From the NCBI RefSeq assembly GCF_008065135.1, contig NZ_CP042914.1, positions 744,001 to 808,000 of the forward strand: a DNA stretch of 64,000 bases, read 5' to 3'. The stretch comes from Roseimaritima ulvae. Its GTDB lineage: Bacteria > Planctomycetota > Planctomycetia > Pirellulales > Pirellulaceae. The notes under the pieces are model-generated. The model made no database searches. It was not told where the DNA came from and saw only the letters and a list, made by a program, of their open reading frames with translations. The position numbers were made by a program, and so were the translations under genes. Positions within the stretch are counted from its first letter, which is position 1, and each line of letters begins with the position of its first letter. Shown piece after piece: positions 25,885 through 34,273 of this stretch.

Positions 25885-27216
25885 ATGATCACGCCTCGGA
25901 CTTTAAAAGGATTTCGCGACTACCTGCCCGAGGTGATGATCCCTCGCGAGAGTGCGATGCAGACGGCGCGGACCGTATTTCGACGATACGGGTTCTGTCC
26001 CATTGATACGCCAGCGCTGGAGCACTTGGATGTGCTGACCGGCAAGGGCAGCGACGAAACCGATCGCCAACTGTATCGCTTTGTCGACAACGGCGGCCGT
26101 GACGTGGGTATGCGTTTCGATTTGACCGTGCCACTGGCACGCTTTGTCGCGCAGCACATCGGCAAGCTGGGCACGCCCTTCAAACGCTACCACCTGGCTC
26201 CGGTATGGCGCGGCGAAAACACGCAAGCCGGACGTTATCGCGAATTCATGCAGTGCGACTTCGATTGTGTGGGCACGCAGTCGGTGGCCTCGGACATTGA
26301 AACCCTGCTGATCATCCACGATCTGATGACCAGCTTGGGTTTCGAGCGTTTCAAAATCCATATCAATAATCGTCAGGTGCTGACCGGATTGTTGGAGCGA
26401 CTGGACTTGGTCGAGCAGACTTTGCCGGTCCTGCGATCGCTGGACAAACTGCCCAAGATTGGCGTCGAGAAAACCGCGGCGGAAATGTGTTCGGCCGCCG
26501 GCGTCACGCCCGACCAAGCCGAGCAGGTGCTGAAGTTGGCCGCCTGTGAAGGTACGCCGGAGGAAATCCTGGCTCAGCTGCCGGCGGTGATCGGTGACAG
26601 CGAAACGGCCGTCGCCGGGATCGAGCGGTTGCAACAGTTGTTCGCCGGCGCGGCCGCCGCCGGAGTGCCCGCTGAACGGTTGAAACTGGATGTCTCGATC
26701 GCACGTGGTTTGGACTATTACACCGGAGTGATTTTCGAAACTTTTCTGGACGATCTGCCCAAAATCGGTAGCGTTTGCAGCGGCGGCCGGTACGACAACT
26801 TGGTGTCCACATACAGCAAGCAGTCGTTGCCCGGCGTGGGCGCCTCGCTGGGGCTGGATCGTTTGTTGGCGGCCATGGAGCAATTGAAGATTTTGCCCGC
26901 CGTCCGCACCACCGCTCCGGTGTTTATCGCTTACTTCGACGGCGATCGGCTGGACGCTTACCTGCGTTTGGCCGCCACCGTGCGAGCAGCTGGGATCGGC
27001 GCGGAACTGTATCCCGAGCCGAAGCGATTGGGGCAGCAGTTGAAGTACGCCGACAGTCGCGGCTTCCGTATCGCTCTGATCGCCGGTGGCACGGAGCTGG
27101 CCGAAGGACGTTGCCAAGTGAAAGACCTGCAAGCCAAATCGGCCGAGGACGTGGCCTACACGCCCGAGCAGCCCGAGCAATTGATCCAAGCCATCAAGCG
27201 GATGTTGGCATCCTAA
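25885..27216 (+). CDS. hisS: Histidyl-tRNA synthetase
   Basis: 443 residues, class II aminoacyl-tRNA synthetase. It starts with the family N-terminus ITPRTLKGFRDYLPE. Motif 2 region YHLAPVWRGENTQAGRYREF and the histidine-binding ARGLDYYTGVIFE are present, with motif 3 around LPGVGASLGLDRLL. The C-terminal anticodon-binding domain follows (VFIAYFDGDRL to the end). The ATG at 25885 is the first residue of family homology; the open frame extends upstream only through repeat sequence. Confidence 0.96.
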   Translation: MITPRTLKGFRDYLPEVMIPRESAMQTARTVFRRYGFCPIDTPALEHLDVLTGKGSDETDRQLYRFVDNGGRDVGMRFDLTVPLARFVAQHIGKLGTPFKRYHLAPVWRGENTQAGRYREFMQCDFDCVGTQSVASDIETLLIIHDLMTSLGFERFKIHINNRQVLTGLLERLDLVEQTLPVLRSLDKLPKIGVEKTAAEMCSAAGVTPDQAEQVLKLAACEGTPEEILAQLPAVIGDSETAVAGIERLQQLFAGAAAAGVPAERLKLDVSIARGLDYYTGVIFETFLDDLPKIGSVCSGGRYDNLVSTYSKQSLPGVGASLGLDRLLAAMEQLKILPAVRTTAPVFIAYFDGDRLDAYLRLAATVRAAGIGAELYPEPKRLGQQLKYADSRGFRIALIAGGTELAEGRCQVKDLQAKSAEDVAYTPEQPEQLIQAIKRMLAS

Positions 27217-27226
27217 CGAGGCTCCT

Positions 27227-27250
27227 GTAGCTTGACTCTCCGCGTCGAGT
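27227..27250. repeat. GTAG hairpin downstream of hisS
   Basis: GTAG, CTTGACTC, loop TCC, GCGTCGAG, with one internal mismatch. It is placed 11 bp after the hisS stop and may stabilise the transcript end. Confidence 0.7.
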
Positions 27251-27267
27251 AATTCGGTGCGTGCCCT

Positions 27268-27386
27268 ATTCCCTTGGGACGTGAAAAGAATAGGTGACGG
27301 ATTGGCTTCACTCTCCCAGGGGGAGGGTGAAGCAAGATGCACCAGCGTCAAATACGTCAGTAATACATTTCACGTCCCAAGGGAAT
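27268..27386. mobile_element. Short MITE-like element A, perfect 19-bp terminal inverted repeats
   Basis: The ends at 27268-27286 (ATTCCCTTGGGACGTGAAA) and 27368-27386 are exact reverse complements. The element is 119 bp. Compared with element B at 28037-28244, the terminal ~45 bp on each side are essentially the same and the central palindrome is missing. A shared right flank (CAGCCAATAGCCGGTGGGC) follows both. Confidence 0.9.
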
Positions 27387-27638
27387 TACAGCCAATAGCC
27401 GGTGGGCAGCGAATCTTCCCGACTTAGAGAGGGGCGCATCCTACGAGCCGCGTTGTGAATCACAGCTTTTTTCGTCTCTGACGTCAGAATTGGACAAGGT
27501 GTCGACGCTCTGGAAAGCTAGCTGCCAGAAAAGCGGCCTGGGATAGGATCGCTGCGCGAAGTACGCCGAAGGCGTTAAAGCCAATAGCCGGCGGTCGAGC
27601 GCAGCGACCACCGCCGGAAAAGACGCGACAAAAATCGG

Positions 27639-27757
27639 GCTCCCCTCTCCCCCGAGCAAGCTTGGGGTGGTGCAGTGGATATCGAATAGACAGCCAGCTC
27701 TGCCCATCTCTTCGCGTTGGTTTCCGGAGCTTGCTTGGGGGAGAGGGGCTGGGGGTG
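27639..27757. repeat. Palindromic element with CCCCTCTCCCCC ends (variant 1)
   Basis: CCCCTCTCCCCCGAGCAAGC near 27642 pairs with GCTTGCTTGGGGGAGAGGGG near 27730. It is related to 16728-16805 and 27865-27974. Confidence 0.8.
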
Positions 27758-27864
27758 AGGGGGAATTCCACGAGGCGATTTCTGCGTGGGCGTGCTCGTT
27801 TGCCGCTAGTCTGTCAGCTCTCACACGGCTCACCTGGACTGCGCGGTCGCCCCCTCACCCCCAG

Positions 27865-27974
27865 CCCCTCTCCCCCAAAACAAGCCTTTATAGCGGTGTC
27901 GATTGACCTAGAAAACGAACGGTAGCGTTGGAATCAAACCTGTTATTTGCAAGCTTGTTTTGAGGGAGAGGGGA
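27865..27974. repeat. Palindromic element with CCCCTCTCCCCC ends (variant 2)
   Basis: CCCCTCTCCCCCAAAACAAGC pairs with GCTTGTTTTGAGGGAGAGGGG, with one mismatch in the arm. The interior contains no gene. It lies inside the 27.2-28.3 kb repeat island between hisS and the MFS gene. Confidence 0.8.
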
Positions 27975-28036
27975 GCCAGATTTTCGCTCGTTTGTTTCCG
28001 GTGGTGGCGCTGCGCTGACCACCGGCTATTATCTGA

Positions 28037-28244
28037 AATTCCCTTGGGACGTGAAAAGAATAGGTGACGGATTGGCTTCACTCTCCCCCTGGGAGAGTCG
28101 AGCCTAAGCGAGGAGAGGGCGACCGCGCAACGATTCTTGCGGATCCTCCCCTCGCTTAGGCTCGACCCTCCTTAGGAAGGAGGGTGAAGCAAGATGCACC
28201 AGCGTCAAATACGTCAGTAATACATTTCACGTCCCAAGGGAATT
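28037..28244. mobile_element. MITE-like element B, perfect 20-bp terminal inverted repeats with palindromic core
   Basis: The ends at 28037-28056 (AATTCCCTTGGGACGTGAAA) and 28225-28244 are exact reverse complements, within a longer imperfect inverted repeat that includes CACCGGCTATT and AATAGCCGGTG outside them. The centre holds CTCGAC/GTCGAG hairpins of the same core as copies C and D. It is the long form of element A, which lies 650 bp away in the same orientation. Confidence 0.9.
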
Positions 28245-28310
28245 ACAGCCAATAGCCGGTGGGCTACGAATCTTCCCGACTCGGAGAGTCAGGCTACGAA
28301 TCGACGGTCG

Positions 28311-29591
28311 CTACGATGCGTCGGCATCGGTGGCCGGAACTTCGAATTTGGCGAACACGCTGGCCAGTGCGGCGGCGGCGGCGAACAGCAGGCCACTGCC
28401 CAGCAGAAACGGGGCTCCGGCGAAAATAAATCCCGCTGCTCCGGAAGTGAAATAGCTGAACAAGCCGCTGGCGAACAGCACCGGGGCGATGATGTTGGTC
28501 AGGCTGACCAGCGAGGTCAGCGCACCTTGGACTTTGCCCTGATCACCGGCTTCGACCGATTCGGCCACCATGCTCTGGATCGCTGGACCGGCCAATCCGC
28601 CCAGCGAGCCGAAGATGATGATCGGCGGCACCATCCAGCCCGATTCAGCTAACGCATATCCCAGGAAAGCGGTCGCCGAAACCAGTGTGGCGAACACCGC
28701 CACGCGGCGTGGTCCAAAGCGATGAATCACCGGCCGTACCAAACCGCCCTGCACCAGCGCCGCCATCAGGCCAACCAGGCCCAGCGTCATGCCATTGGTC
28801 AATGCGCTCCAGCCGTAGCGGAATCCGGTGTGCAGCACCCACACGTTTTCCAACCCCCGCTGTGCCAGCGAAGCCAGCACGAAGGGCACGACCAAAGCCG
28901 CCACGAACGGATAACTTCGCAGGAACCCGATCGACCCCAGCGGATTGGCTTTGGAAAGACGCAGCGGTCCGCGATGTTCCGGCGATAACGACTCCGGCAA
29001 AATAAAGTAACCGTACAGGCCGTTGATCAAGGCCAGTGCGGCCGCCACGAAAAACGGTAACCGTAAACTGAATGCACCTAAGAAGCCCCCCAGAGCGGGA
29101 CCGACGATGAACCCCAATCCAAACATCATGCCCACAAACCCAAAGTTACGCGCTCGGGTGTCCGCGTTCGAAACGTCGGCGATGTAGGCGTTGGCGGTCG
29201 TGAAACTGGCGCCCATCACGCCGGCGATCAGACGCCCCAGAAACAACCACTCGATCGTCGGCGCAAACCCTTGGATCAGAAAGTTGACTCCGAAACCAAA
29301 CATCGAAGCCAACAAGATGGGGCGTCGCCCAAAGCGGTCGGACAATGCCCCCACCAGGGGCGCCAACATGAATTGCATCAGCGAGTAAGACGCCATGATC
29401 ACGCCCAGGTAACGGCCCGCCGTGTAGGCTTTGCCGCCGACCATCTGCTTGACCAATTCCGGCAACACCGGGATCACCAGCCCAATGCCCAACACATCGA
29501 TAAAGATGGTCAGCAGGATAAACGTCACCGCGGCGGTTCGCCGTGGCTTGGTAAGCGGTGATGGAGGCTCTGATTCGCCCAAGCGTGTCAT
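28311..29591 (-). CDS. MFS transporter, TetA/DHA1-like drug:H+ antiporter type
   Basis: 426 residues with 12 predicted membrane helices. The family motifs are clear: ILLTIFIDVLGIGLVIPVLP in helix 1, the loop 2-3 motif GALSDRFGRRPILL, GRLIAGVMGASFTTANAYIA, and motif C-like GFIVGPALGGFLGAFS. The closest family I recognise is the TCR/TetA group, but in an environmental planctomycete the substrate is open. No TetR-type regulator lies next to it. I chose the ATG at 29591 because helix 1 follows after a short polar lead; the frame extends 16 codons further upstream. Confidence 0.85.
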   Translation of the reverse strand: MTRLGESEPPSPLTKPRRTAAVTFILLTIFIDVLGIGLVIPVLPELVKQMVGGKAYTAGRYLGVIMASYSLMQFMLAPLVGALSDRFGRRPILLASMFGFGVNFLIQGFAPTIEWLFLGRLIAGVMGASFTTANAYIADVSNADTRARNFGFVGMMFGLGFIVGPALGGFLGAFSLRLPFFVAAALALINGLYGYFILPESLSPEHRGPLRLSKANPLGSIGFLRSYPFVAALVVPFVLASLAQRGLENVWVLHTGFRYGWSALTNGMTLGLVGLMAALVQGGLVRPVIHRFGPRRVAVFATLVSATAFLGYALAESGWMVPPIIIFGSLGGLAGPAIQSMVAESVEAGDQGKVQGALTSLVSLTNIIAPVLFASGLFSYFTSGAAGFIFAGAPFLLGSGLLFAAAAALASVFAKFEVPATDADAS

Positions 29592-29750
29592 ATAATCCTG
29601 AAGACCTGAGGGCAGAAAACAACTCTGACTCGCTCCCAAGCCTAGCGGCTCCCCGCGGCCAGGGCGAGCACCGGCAACTGTTCGCTGTGGGAGTGGTCAA
29701 TTATGATCACCGGTCCGTACTCGGCCGTTCCATCAAATCAGAGGTAAACC

Positions 29751-30599
29751 GTGCGTTTTTGTCGTTATCAGCTTTCGGACCAATCCACCGGAATCGGACT
29801 TGTCGTCGAGGACCGGATCGTACCCCTGCAGGACATCGATCCCGCGCTGCCCACCGATATGGACAGCCTGATGGCCATGCAGTCGGCTCAACTTGAACGG
29901 CTTGCCGCTGGCTGTAACCTGCCGGGACTGAGCGGTTCGGTCAAACTGTTGGCCCCGCTCGCGGCTCCCGAGAAAGTGGTCTGCGTGGGGCTGAACTATC
30001 GCGATCACGCCATCGAAACGGGGGCTGAAATCCCCTCCGAGCCGGTGGTCTTCAACAAATTTCCCTCGGCGTTGATCGGGCCCGGAGACACCATCGAATT
30101 GCCGGCCGAAAGTAAACGCGTCGACTACGAAGCCGAATTGGTGGTCGTGATCGGCAAGACCGCGCGGCACGTAAGCGAAGACGAAGCCATGGAGTACGTG
30201 TTTGGCTACTGCTGTGGCAACGACGTCTCGGCGCGCGATTGGCAGAAAGGCACGCCCGGTGGGCAGTGGTTGTTGGGCAAGACGTTTGATACCTTCGCGC
30301 CGCTGGGACCCTATCTGGTCCATAAATCGGTCGTCCCCGACCCCGGCAAGCTGCGCGTCCAATTGCGGCTCAACGGCGAAACCATGCAGGATTCGACGAC
30401 CGAGCAATTGATCTTTTCGATTCCCCAAGTCATCGCTCATATCACACAAGTCGTGACGCTGCGGCCGGGCGATGTGATTTACACCGGCACGCCACCGGGT
30501 GTTGGAGACGCTCGTACGCCTCCGGTGTATCTATCCGCAGGCGACGTCTGCGAGGTCGAGATCGAAGGCCTGGGAATCCTTCGTAACGAGTGTAAATAA
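29751..30599 (+). CDS. Fumarylacetoacetate hydrolase family protein
   Basis: 282 residues. The FAH C-terminal fold is visible from KVVCVGLNYRDHAIETGAEI onward, with metal-binding acidic residues in the YEAELVVVIGK segment and VFGYCCGNDVSARDWQ. QLIFSIPQVIAHITQVVTLRPGDVIYTGTPPGVG is the family hallmark. Members include acylpyruvate hydrolases, 2-keto-3-deoxy-fuconate lyases and ureidoglycolate lyase-like enzymes, and the substrate cannot be fixed from sequence. It starts at a GTG seven bases after GAGG. Confidence 0.9.
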   Translation: MRFCRYQLSDQSTGIGLVVEDRIVPLQDIDPALPTDMDSLMAMQSAQLERLAAGCNLPGLSGSVKLLAPLAAPEKVVCVGLNYRDHAIETGAEIPSEPVVFNKFPSALIGPGDTIELPAESKRVDYEAELVVVIGKTARHVSEDEAMEYVFGYCCGNDVSARDWQKGTPGGQWLLGKTFDTFAPLGPYLVHKSVVPDPGKLRVQLRLNGETMQDSTTEQLIFSIPQVIAHITQVVTLRPGDVIYTGTPPGVGDARTPPVYLSAGDVCEVEIEGLGILRNECK

Positions 30600-31031
30600 G
30601 TCCGTGACACGGGCCGTAGCGACGCTCGCCAGAGCGTGGGAGTCCGTGGCGCGACGTAGCTACGCTGCTCCGAAAATGGCGTTGCCGGCGAAGTATAAAG
30701 AGCGAATTTCGTGTGCTTGGCGATGTCGACTGGGAAATAGATTAGGCCCGGAGGGCCGGCATAGTCTTTGCCGGGGGTGTAAACCCCCGGTAAACGTCCT
30801 TAACTAAACAAAGGCCCGGAGGGCCGACACAACCTTCACGGATTTGCCACGAAAACCGCCGCTGTGTCGACCCTCCGGGCCTGAGTTCCCGGAATGGAGG
30901 CGCGGTGATTGTCCTCTCGCGTTTTCATCATTCAGGGTGCCGCGAAGCGGAATGACGACTCGCCAGAGCGTGGGCGCTGGAGTCGAGCGTCCCCCACACG
31001 GTTTGTCAGCCTGGAAAGGCTAACGTACGGC
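30600..31031. repeat. Repeat-rich intergenic region, 432 bp
   Basis: It holds one GTAG hairpin at about 30613-30635 (CGCTC/GAGCG stem) and two direct copies of AGGCCCGGAGGGCCG (near 30745 and 30813). It also holds the same motif inverted near 30868 (ACCCTCCGGGCCTG), a GGGGGTGTAAACCCCCGG hairpin near 30773, and a partial GCCAGAGCGTGG copy near 30965. No gene is seen. It separates two convergent genes. Confidence 0.75.
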
Positions 31032-32627
31032 TTACCTTTGCCGCTGGGGAACTTCGCGTTGTTCGTATTGGCGGCGGAGGTCGTCAAATTGCTCGATCGC
31101 GTCGGTGAACTGCGTGATCAGCTGCGGGTCCCAGTGCGTGCCGCTGCCGCCCCGCAGGATCTCCGCGGCTCGCTCCACGGGCATGCCTTGGCGATAGGGG
31201 CGGTTGCTGGTCATCGCATCAAAAGCGTCACAGACCGCCAGGATGCGGCCGTCCAGCGGAATGTCCGTACCGGCTAAGCCATCCGGATAGCCTCTGCCGT
31301 CGAAACGTTCGTGGTGGTACAGCACGCCCGGCAAGACTTCGGCCAGTGCATCCAGTTCGTGCAGGATTCGCCAGCCGGCTTCGGTATGGGTTTCGATAAT
31401 CTTGCGTTCCTGCTCATCCAGCTGGGCTGGTTTTTGTAAGACGCCGTCGGGGATTGCGATTTTGCCGACGTCATGGAGCAGGCCGGTCAAGTAAATTTGC
31501 TCACAGTGGGCGGCCGAACAACCGTGCAAGCGAGCCAGATGGCGGGCGAACCGAGCGACGCGTTCACTGTGCCCGCAGGTGTAGGGATCACGGGCTTCCA
31601 CGGCGTTCACCAAAGCGCGAATCACATCGGTGAACAACGCCTCTTTCTGACGCAGCAAGTCCAGGTTGTGGAACTGGGCCGCCAACTGTCCGACGATGGT
31701 TTCCGCCAACGAAGCTTCCTCGGTGGTGAAGCCGGCTTGGGCCCAGGCCACGGTTTCGATTTCCTGACAATCGCAGGCCAGCACCCAGGCGTGCAACCGC
31801 TCACGGCTTCGGCACTCCAGCAGAATAAATTCGTTCACGTCCCCAGTGTCGCAATCCGGGCTGCTGCGGCAGTCGTTTTTGACCACGGGCATGCCCATTG
31901 CTGAGTTTTCAAAACGTTGCACCAGGGCGTGCAGCTGCGGCACGCTGAGGGCTTCCTCGGCCGTCCACCAATGCTCGCCAAAATGCCGCTCGTCGTCGCT
32001 GAACAGAATCGCCACGGTGCGAGCGGTCAGGCCTTCAGTCAGTTTTTCCAAAGTCGACTGCGCCACCTGTTGACGGGTTTGCGGTTCGGCGGATAGCTGC
32101 AAATTGGTAGCCAGTGAGCGGATCAGAGAGATTTCTTCAAAGTCGCTGGCGACTTGATGGACCAGCGACTGGACTTCGCTGAACAACGATTGGTTTTCTT
32201 CTCGCAGTGAAGCCGTTTCGGTTTGTTGCACCTGAGAGTCGTGTCGCAGCTGGTGCAGTTCCAGCAGTGACTGCGCATGCTGCGCGGTAAGGTGGGCCAT
32301 GGACGGAGTCTGGCTGGTCCACCACAACACATGAAAGCGTTGGCCGGAAGTGGGGATGGCCAGAGCGGTCTGTACACCGGTGGAGGTCGTGGATGAAATC
32401 ACCTTTTGCGGTGTCAGCAATGCACTGCGCTGCAGAGCCGGCAGCAGCCGATTGTCCGCCGCGTCCGTGGAGCTGGTAGTGGCGGGCAGGACGGCGGGGG
32501 CACAGGCCGCCGTCGAACCATCCACAAGGTGGTCCTGTACCGGTATCTGAAACGCTTCGTTCAGGCTGCTCAAGAACGCGGCGATGTTCAGGTTGGTCGT
32601 CAAAGGCGGTGTGGGGGATGGTTTCAC
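31032..32627 (-). CDS. HD-GYP domain protein (putative c-di-GMP phosphodiesterase)
   Basis: 531 residues, soluble. An N-terminal region of about 150 residues is unassigned, followed by a short coiled coil (QLRHDSQVQQTETASLREEN), a probable GAF-like sensor region (about 190-320) and a C-terminal HD-GYP domain. The domain has HSERVARFARHL, the intact HD dyad in LLHDVGKIAIPDG, a later HH pair and GRGYPDGL. It should hydrolyse c-di-GMP. I chose a GTG at 32627, ten bases after GGAG and 19 bases after the preceding response regulator gene. The longer open frame would overlap that gene. Confidence 0.88.
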   Translation of the reverse strand: MKPSPTPPLTTNLNIAAFLSSLNEAFQIPVQDHLVDGSTAACAPAVLPATTSSTDAADNRLLPALQRSALLTPQKVISSTTSTGVQTALAIPTSGQRFHVLWWTSQTPSMAHLTAQHAQSLLELHQLRHDSQVQQTETASLREENQSLFSEVQSLVHQVASDFEEISLIRSLATNLQLSAEPQTRQQVAQSTLEKLTEGLTARTVAILFSDDERHFGEHWWTAEEALSVPQLHALVQRFENSAMGMPVVKNDCRSSPDCDTGDVNEFILLECRSRERLHAWVLACDCQEIETVAWAQAGFTTEEASLAETIVGQLAAQFHNLDLLRQKEALFTDVIRALVNAVEARDPYTCGHSERVARFARHLARLHGCSAAHCEQIYLTGLLHDVGKIAIPDGVLQKPAQLDEQERKIIETHTEAGWRILHELDALAEVLPGVLYHHERFDGRGYPDGLAGTDIPLDGRILAVCDAFDAMTSNRPYRQGMPVERAAEILRGGSGTHWDPQLITQFTDAIEQFDDLRRQYEQREVPQRQR

Positions 32628-32646
32628 GACGGTCAGGCTCCGCGGT

Positions 32647-33048
32647 CTACGACAAAGGCGTCGCCGGTGTAACGTTTGAGGGCAAACATTGTTGCAGCGT
32701 GCGAACAATGTCTTTGGGACTGAAAGGTTTGGCGAACAGGGCTTGGATGTCCAGTTGTTCGACGATGCCGGTGGCTTGTAACTCCAACTGGCGGCCGGTG
32801 ACCAGGATGAACGGCACGCCAGCATGCGTGGTGGAGCGGCGGATCTGTTCGCACAGTTCGACGCCGGTCATGCCCGGCATTTCGTGATCGCTGAGCACCG
32901 CGTCGGGCTGGCAGTCTTGGAATTGTTGCCAGGCCGCGGTGCCGTCATTGGCCACGCTGGTTTGAAAACCGGAGGCTCGCAATTTATACGACAGCACGCG
33001 AGCCAGTCCGGGGTTGTCTTCAGCGATCAGGATCAGGGGAGCAGACAT
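32647..33048 (-). CDS. Single-domain response regulator (CheY-like receiver)
   Basis: 133 residues, one REC domain and no output domain. The acidic pair E10-D11, phosphoacceptor D54 (VLSDHEMPGMTG), the Thr of FILVTGRQ and the conserved Lys of LFAKPFSPKD are all visible. It lies between two HD-GYP genes, so it probably relays phosphate from the operon's histidine kinase. Confidence 0.93.
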   Translation of the reverse strand: MSAPLILIAEDNPGLARVLSYKLRASGFQTSVANDGTAAWQQFQDCQPDAVLSDHEMPGMTGVELCEQIRRSTTHAGVPFILVTGRQLELQATGIVEQLDIQALFAKPFSPKDIVRTLQQCLPSNVTPATPLS

Positions 33049-33115
33049 GATGGGCGTAATACGGTTAGCGGGAGTGGGCGGCGGAGCAGCCGAGACGACA
33101 GGTCAGAGCTGGGGG

Positions 33116-34225
33116 TTACGTCGCCGGGGCTTCGGCGGCGGTTGAGTCGGTGCCAAGTAGGTCGGTGGCGGGTGAGTCGTGCGAGCTGATGAACTGCTCC
33201 ACCAGTTTCGGATTGTGGGTACCGTTGACGGCTCGTTCTCGCAGGATCTCGAGCGCTTCCTGATGCGACTTGGCGCGTCGGAACGGACGGTCATTGGTCA
33301 GCGCGCTGTAGACGTCGACGATCCCGACAATTTGTGCGTTCAGCGGGATCTCGTCGCCTCGCAGGCCGTCGGGGTATCCGGTGCCATCATAATGTTCTTT
33401 GTGATGACGGATCGTGGGCAGCACACTTTTCAGCGGCTTCAGCGGGGCGCAGATGTCACAGCCCACACGGGGATGTTGGTGGAACAGGGCGCGTTCTCGA
33501 GGGGTCAGCGGTCCGGTCTTCTCCAGAATCGAATCGGGGATCGCGATCTTGCCCACGTTATGCAGGATGGCACCGTACCGCAGGGATTTTAATTCGGCGC
33601 TATCGAAGCCCAAAAACTTGCCAAAGTCGACCGCATAGTTGGCCACCTGTTCGACATGCCCACTGCTGTAGCCGTCTTTGCACGCGACCGCTCGCGCCAA
33701 TGCCATGGCCACGCTTTCGGCACCGATCATTTCGGCGTTGTGGCTGTGCATCCGAGTGATCGAGCGCAGTCGCACGGTCAATTCGGCGCGATTGATGGGT
33801 TTGCTTAAAAATTCATCCGCTCCCGCTTCCACCGCCTCGGTGACATCTTCGCCGTTGCTGGAGGTGGTCAGGATCACGACCGGGATGGTGCGGAACTGCA
33901 TATCGGCTTTCAGCCGCCGGCAGACTTCCAAGCCATCGATACCGGGCAACCGCGCGTCCAACAGGATCGCATTCGGTTCGGGCCGTTCTTGCACTTTGCG
34001 CATTGTCTCGTTGCCGTCGCCGGCTTCGATGATGTCGCAGTCCACCGCCAACAGGGCATGTTTCAGCAGTTTGCGAATGGTGGCGTTGCCATCGGCGATC
34101 AGGACACGCGTGCGGCCGGTGACGTCGGCCGCGGCACCGGAGAAGGCTTCGGTCAGTTGAGCGGAATGTTTGTTGACGTGAGCGTCCAATTGTTCCGCCG
34201 AAACGGGCGATAACGTATCAGGCAT
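33116..34225 (-). CDS. Response regulator with HD-GYP output; HD dyad altered to HN
   Basis: 369 residues. The receiver domain has phosphoacceptor D90 (ILLDARLPGIDG) and Lys in EFLSKPINRAE. A C-terminal HD-GYP domain follows, with GTGYPDGL intact and an HH pair in IRHHKEHYDG. The dyad that gives the family its name reads ILHNVGKIAIPD: the codons are CAT AAC, so Asp is replaced by Asn. That Asp is a metal ligand in the family, so c-di-GMP hydrolysis is expected to be weak or absent. The protein may act as a phospho-switched binding or scaffold protein. Confidence 0.9.
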   Translation of the reverse strand: MPDTLSPVSAEQLDAHVNKHSAQLTEAFSGAAADVTGRTRVLIADGNATIRKLLKHALLAVDCDIIEAGDGNETMRKVQERPEPNAILLDARLPGIDGLEVCRRLKADMQFRTIPVVILTTSSNGEDVTEAVEAGADEFLSKPINRAELTVRLRSITRMHSHNAEMIGAESVAMALARAVACKDGYSSGHVEQVANYAVDFGKFLGFDSAELKSLRYGAILHNVGKIAIPDSILEKTGPLTPRERALFHQHPRVGCDICAPLKPLKSVLPTIRHHKEHYDGTGYPDGLRGDEIPLNAQIVGIVDVYSALTNDRPFRRAKSHQEALEILRERAVNGTHNPKLVEQFISSHDSPATDLLGTDSTAAEAPAT

Positions 34226-34273
34226 GATTCGATTTCTGCATCGGAGAATGAAGGGCGGGAGAAGACGCTGGGA

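Noticed and set aside
25903-27351. A 482-codon open frame antisense to hisS
   Set aside because: It is a shadow of hisS, with low-complexity Gln/His-rich translation and no homology.
27387-28036. A gene inside the repeat island between elements A and B
   Set aside because: The longest frames are short, read through palindromes and have no binding site. The region consists of stacked palindromic elements.
28311-29591. Acquired tetracycline-resistance gene
   Set aside because: The protein resembles the TetA group, but base composition matches the neighbours, there is no tetR-like gene, and this transporter family is broad.
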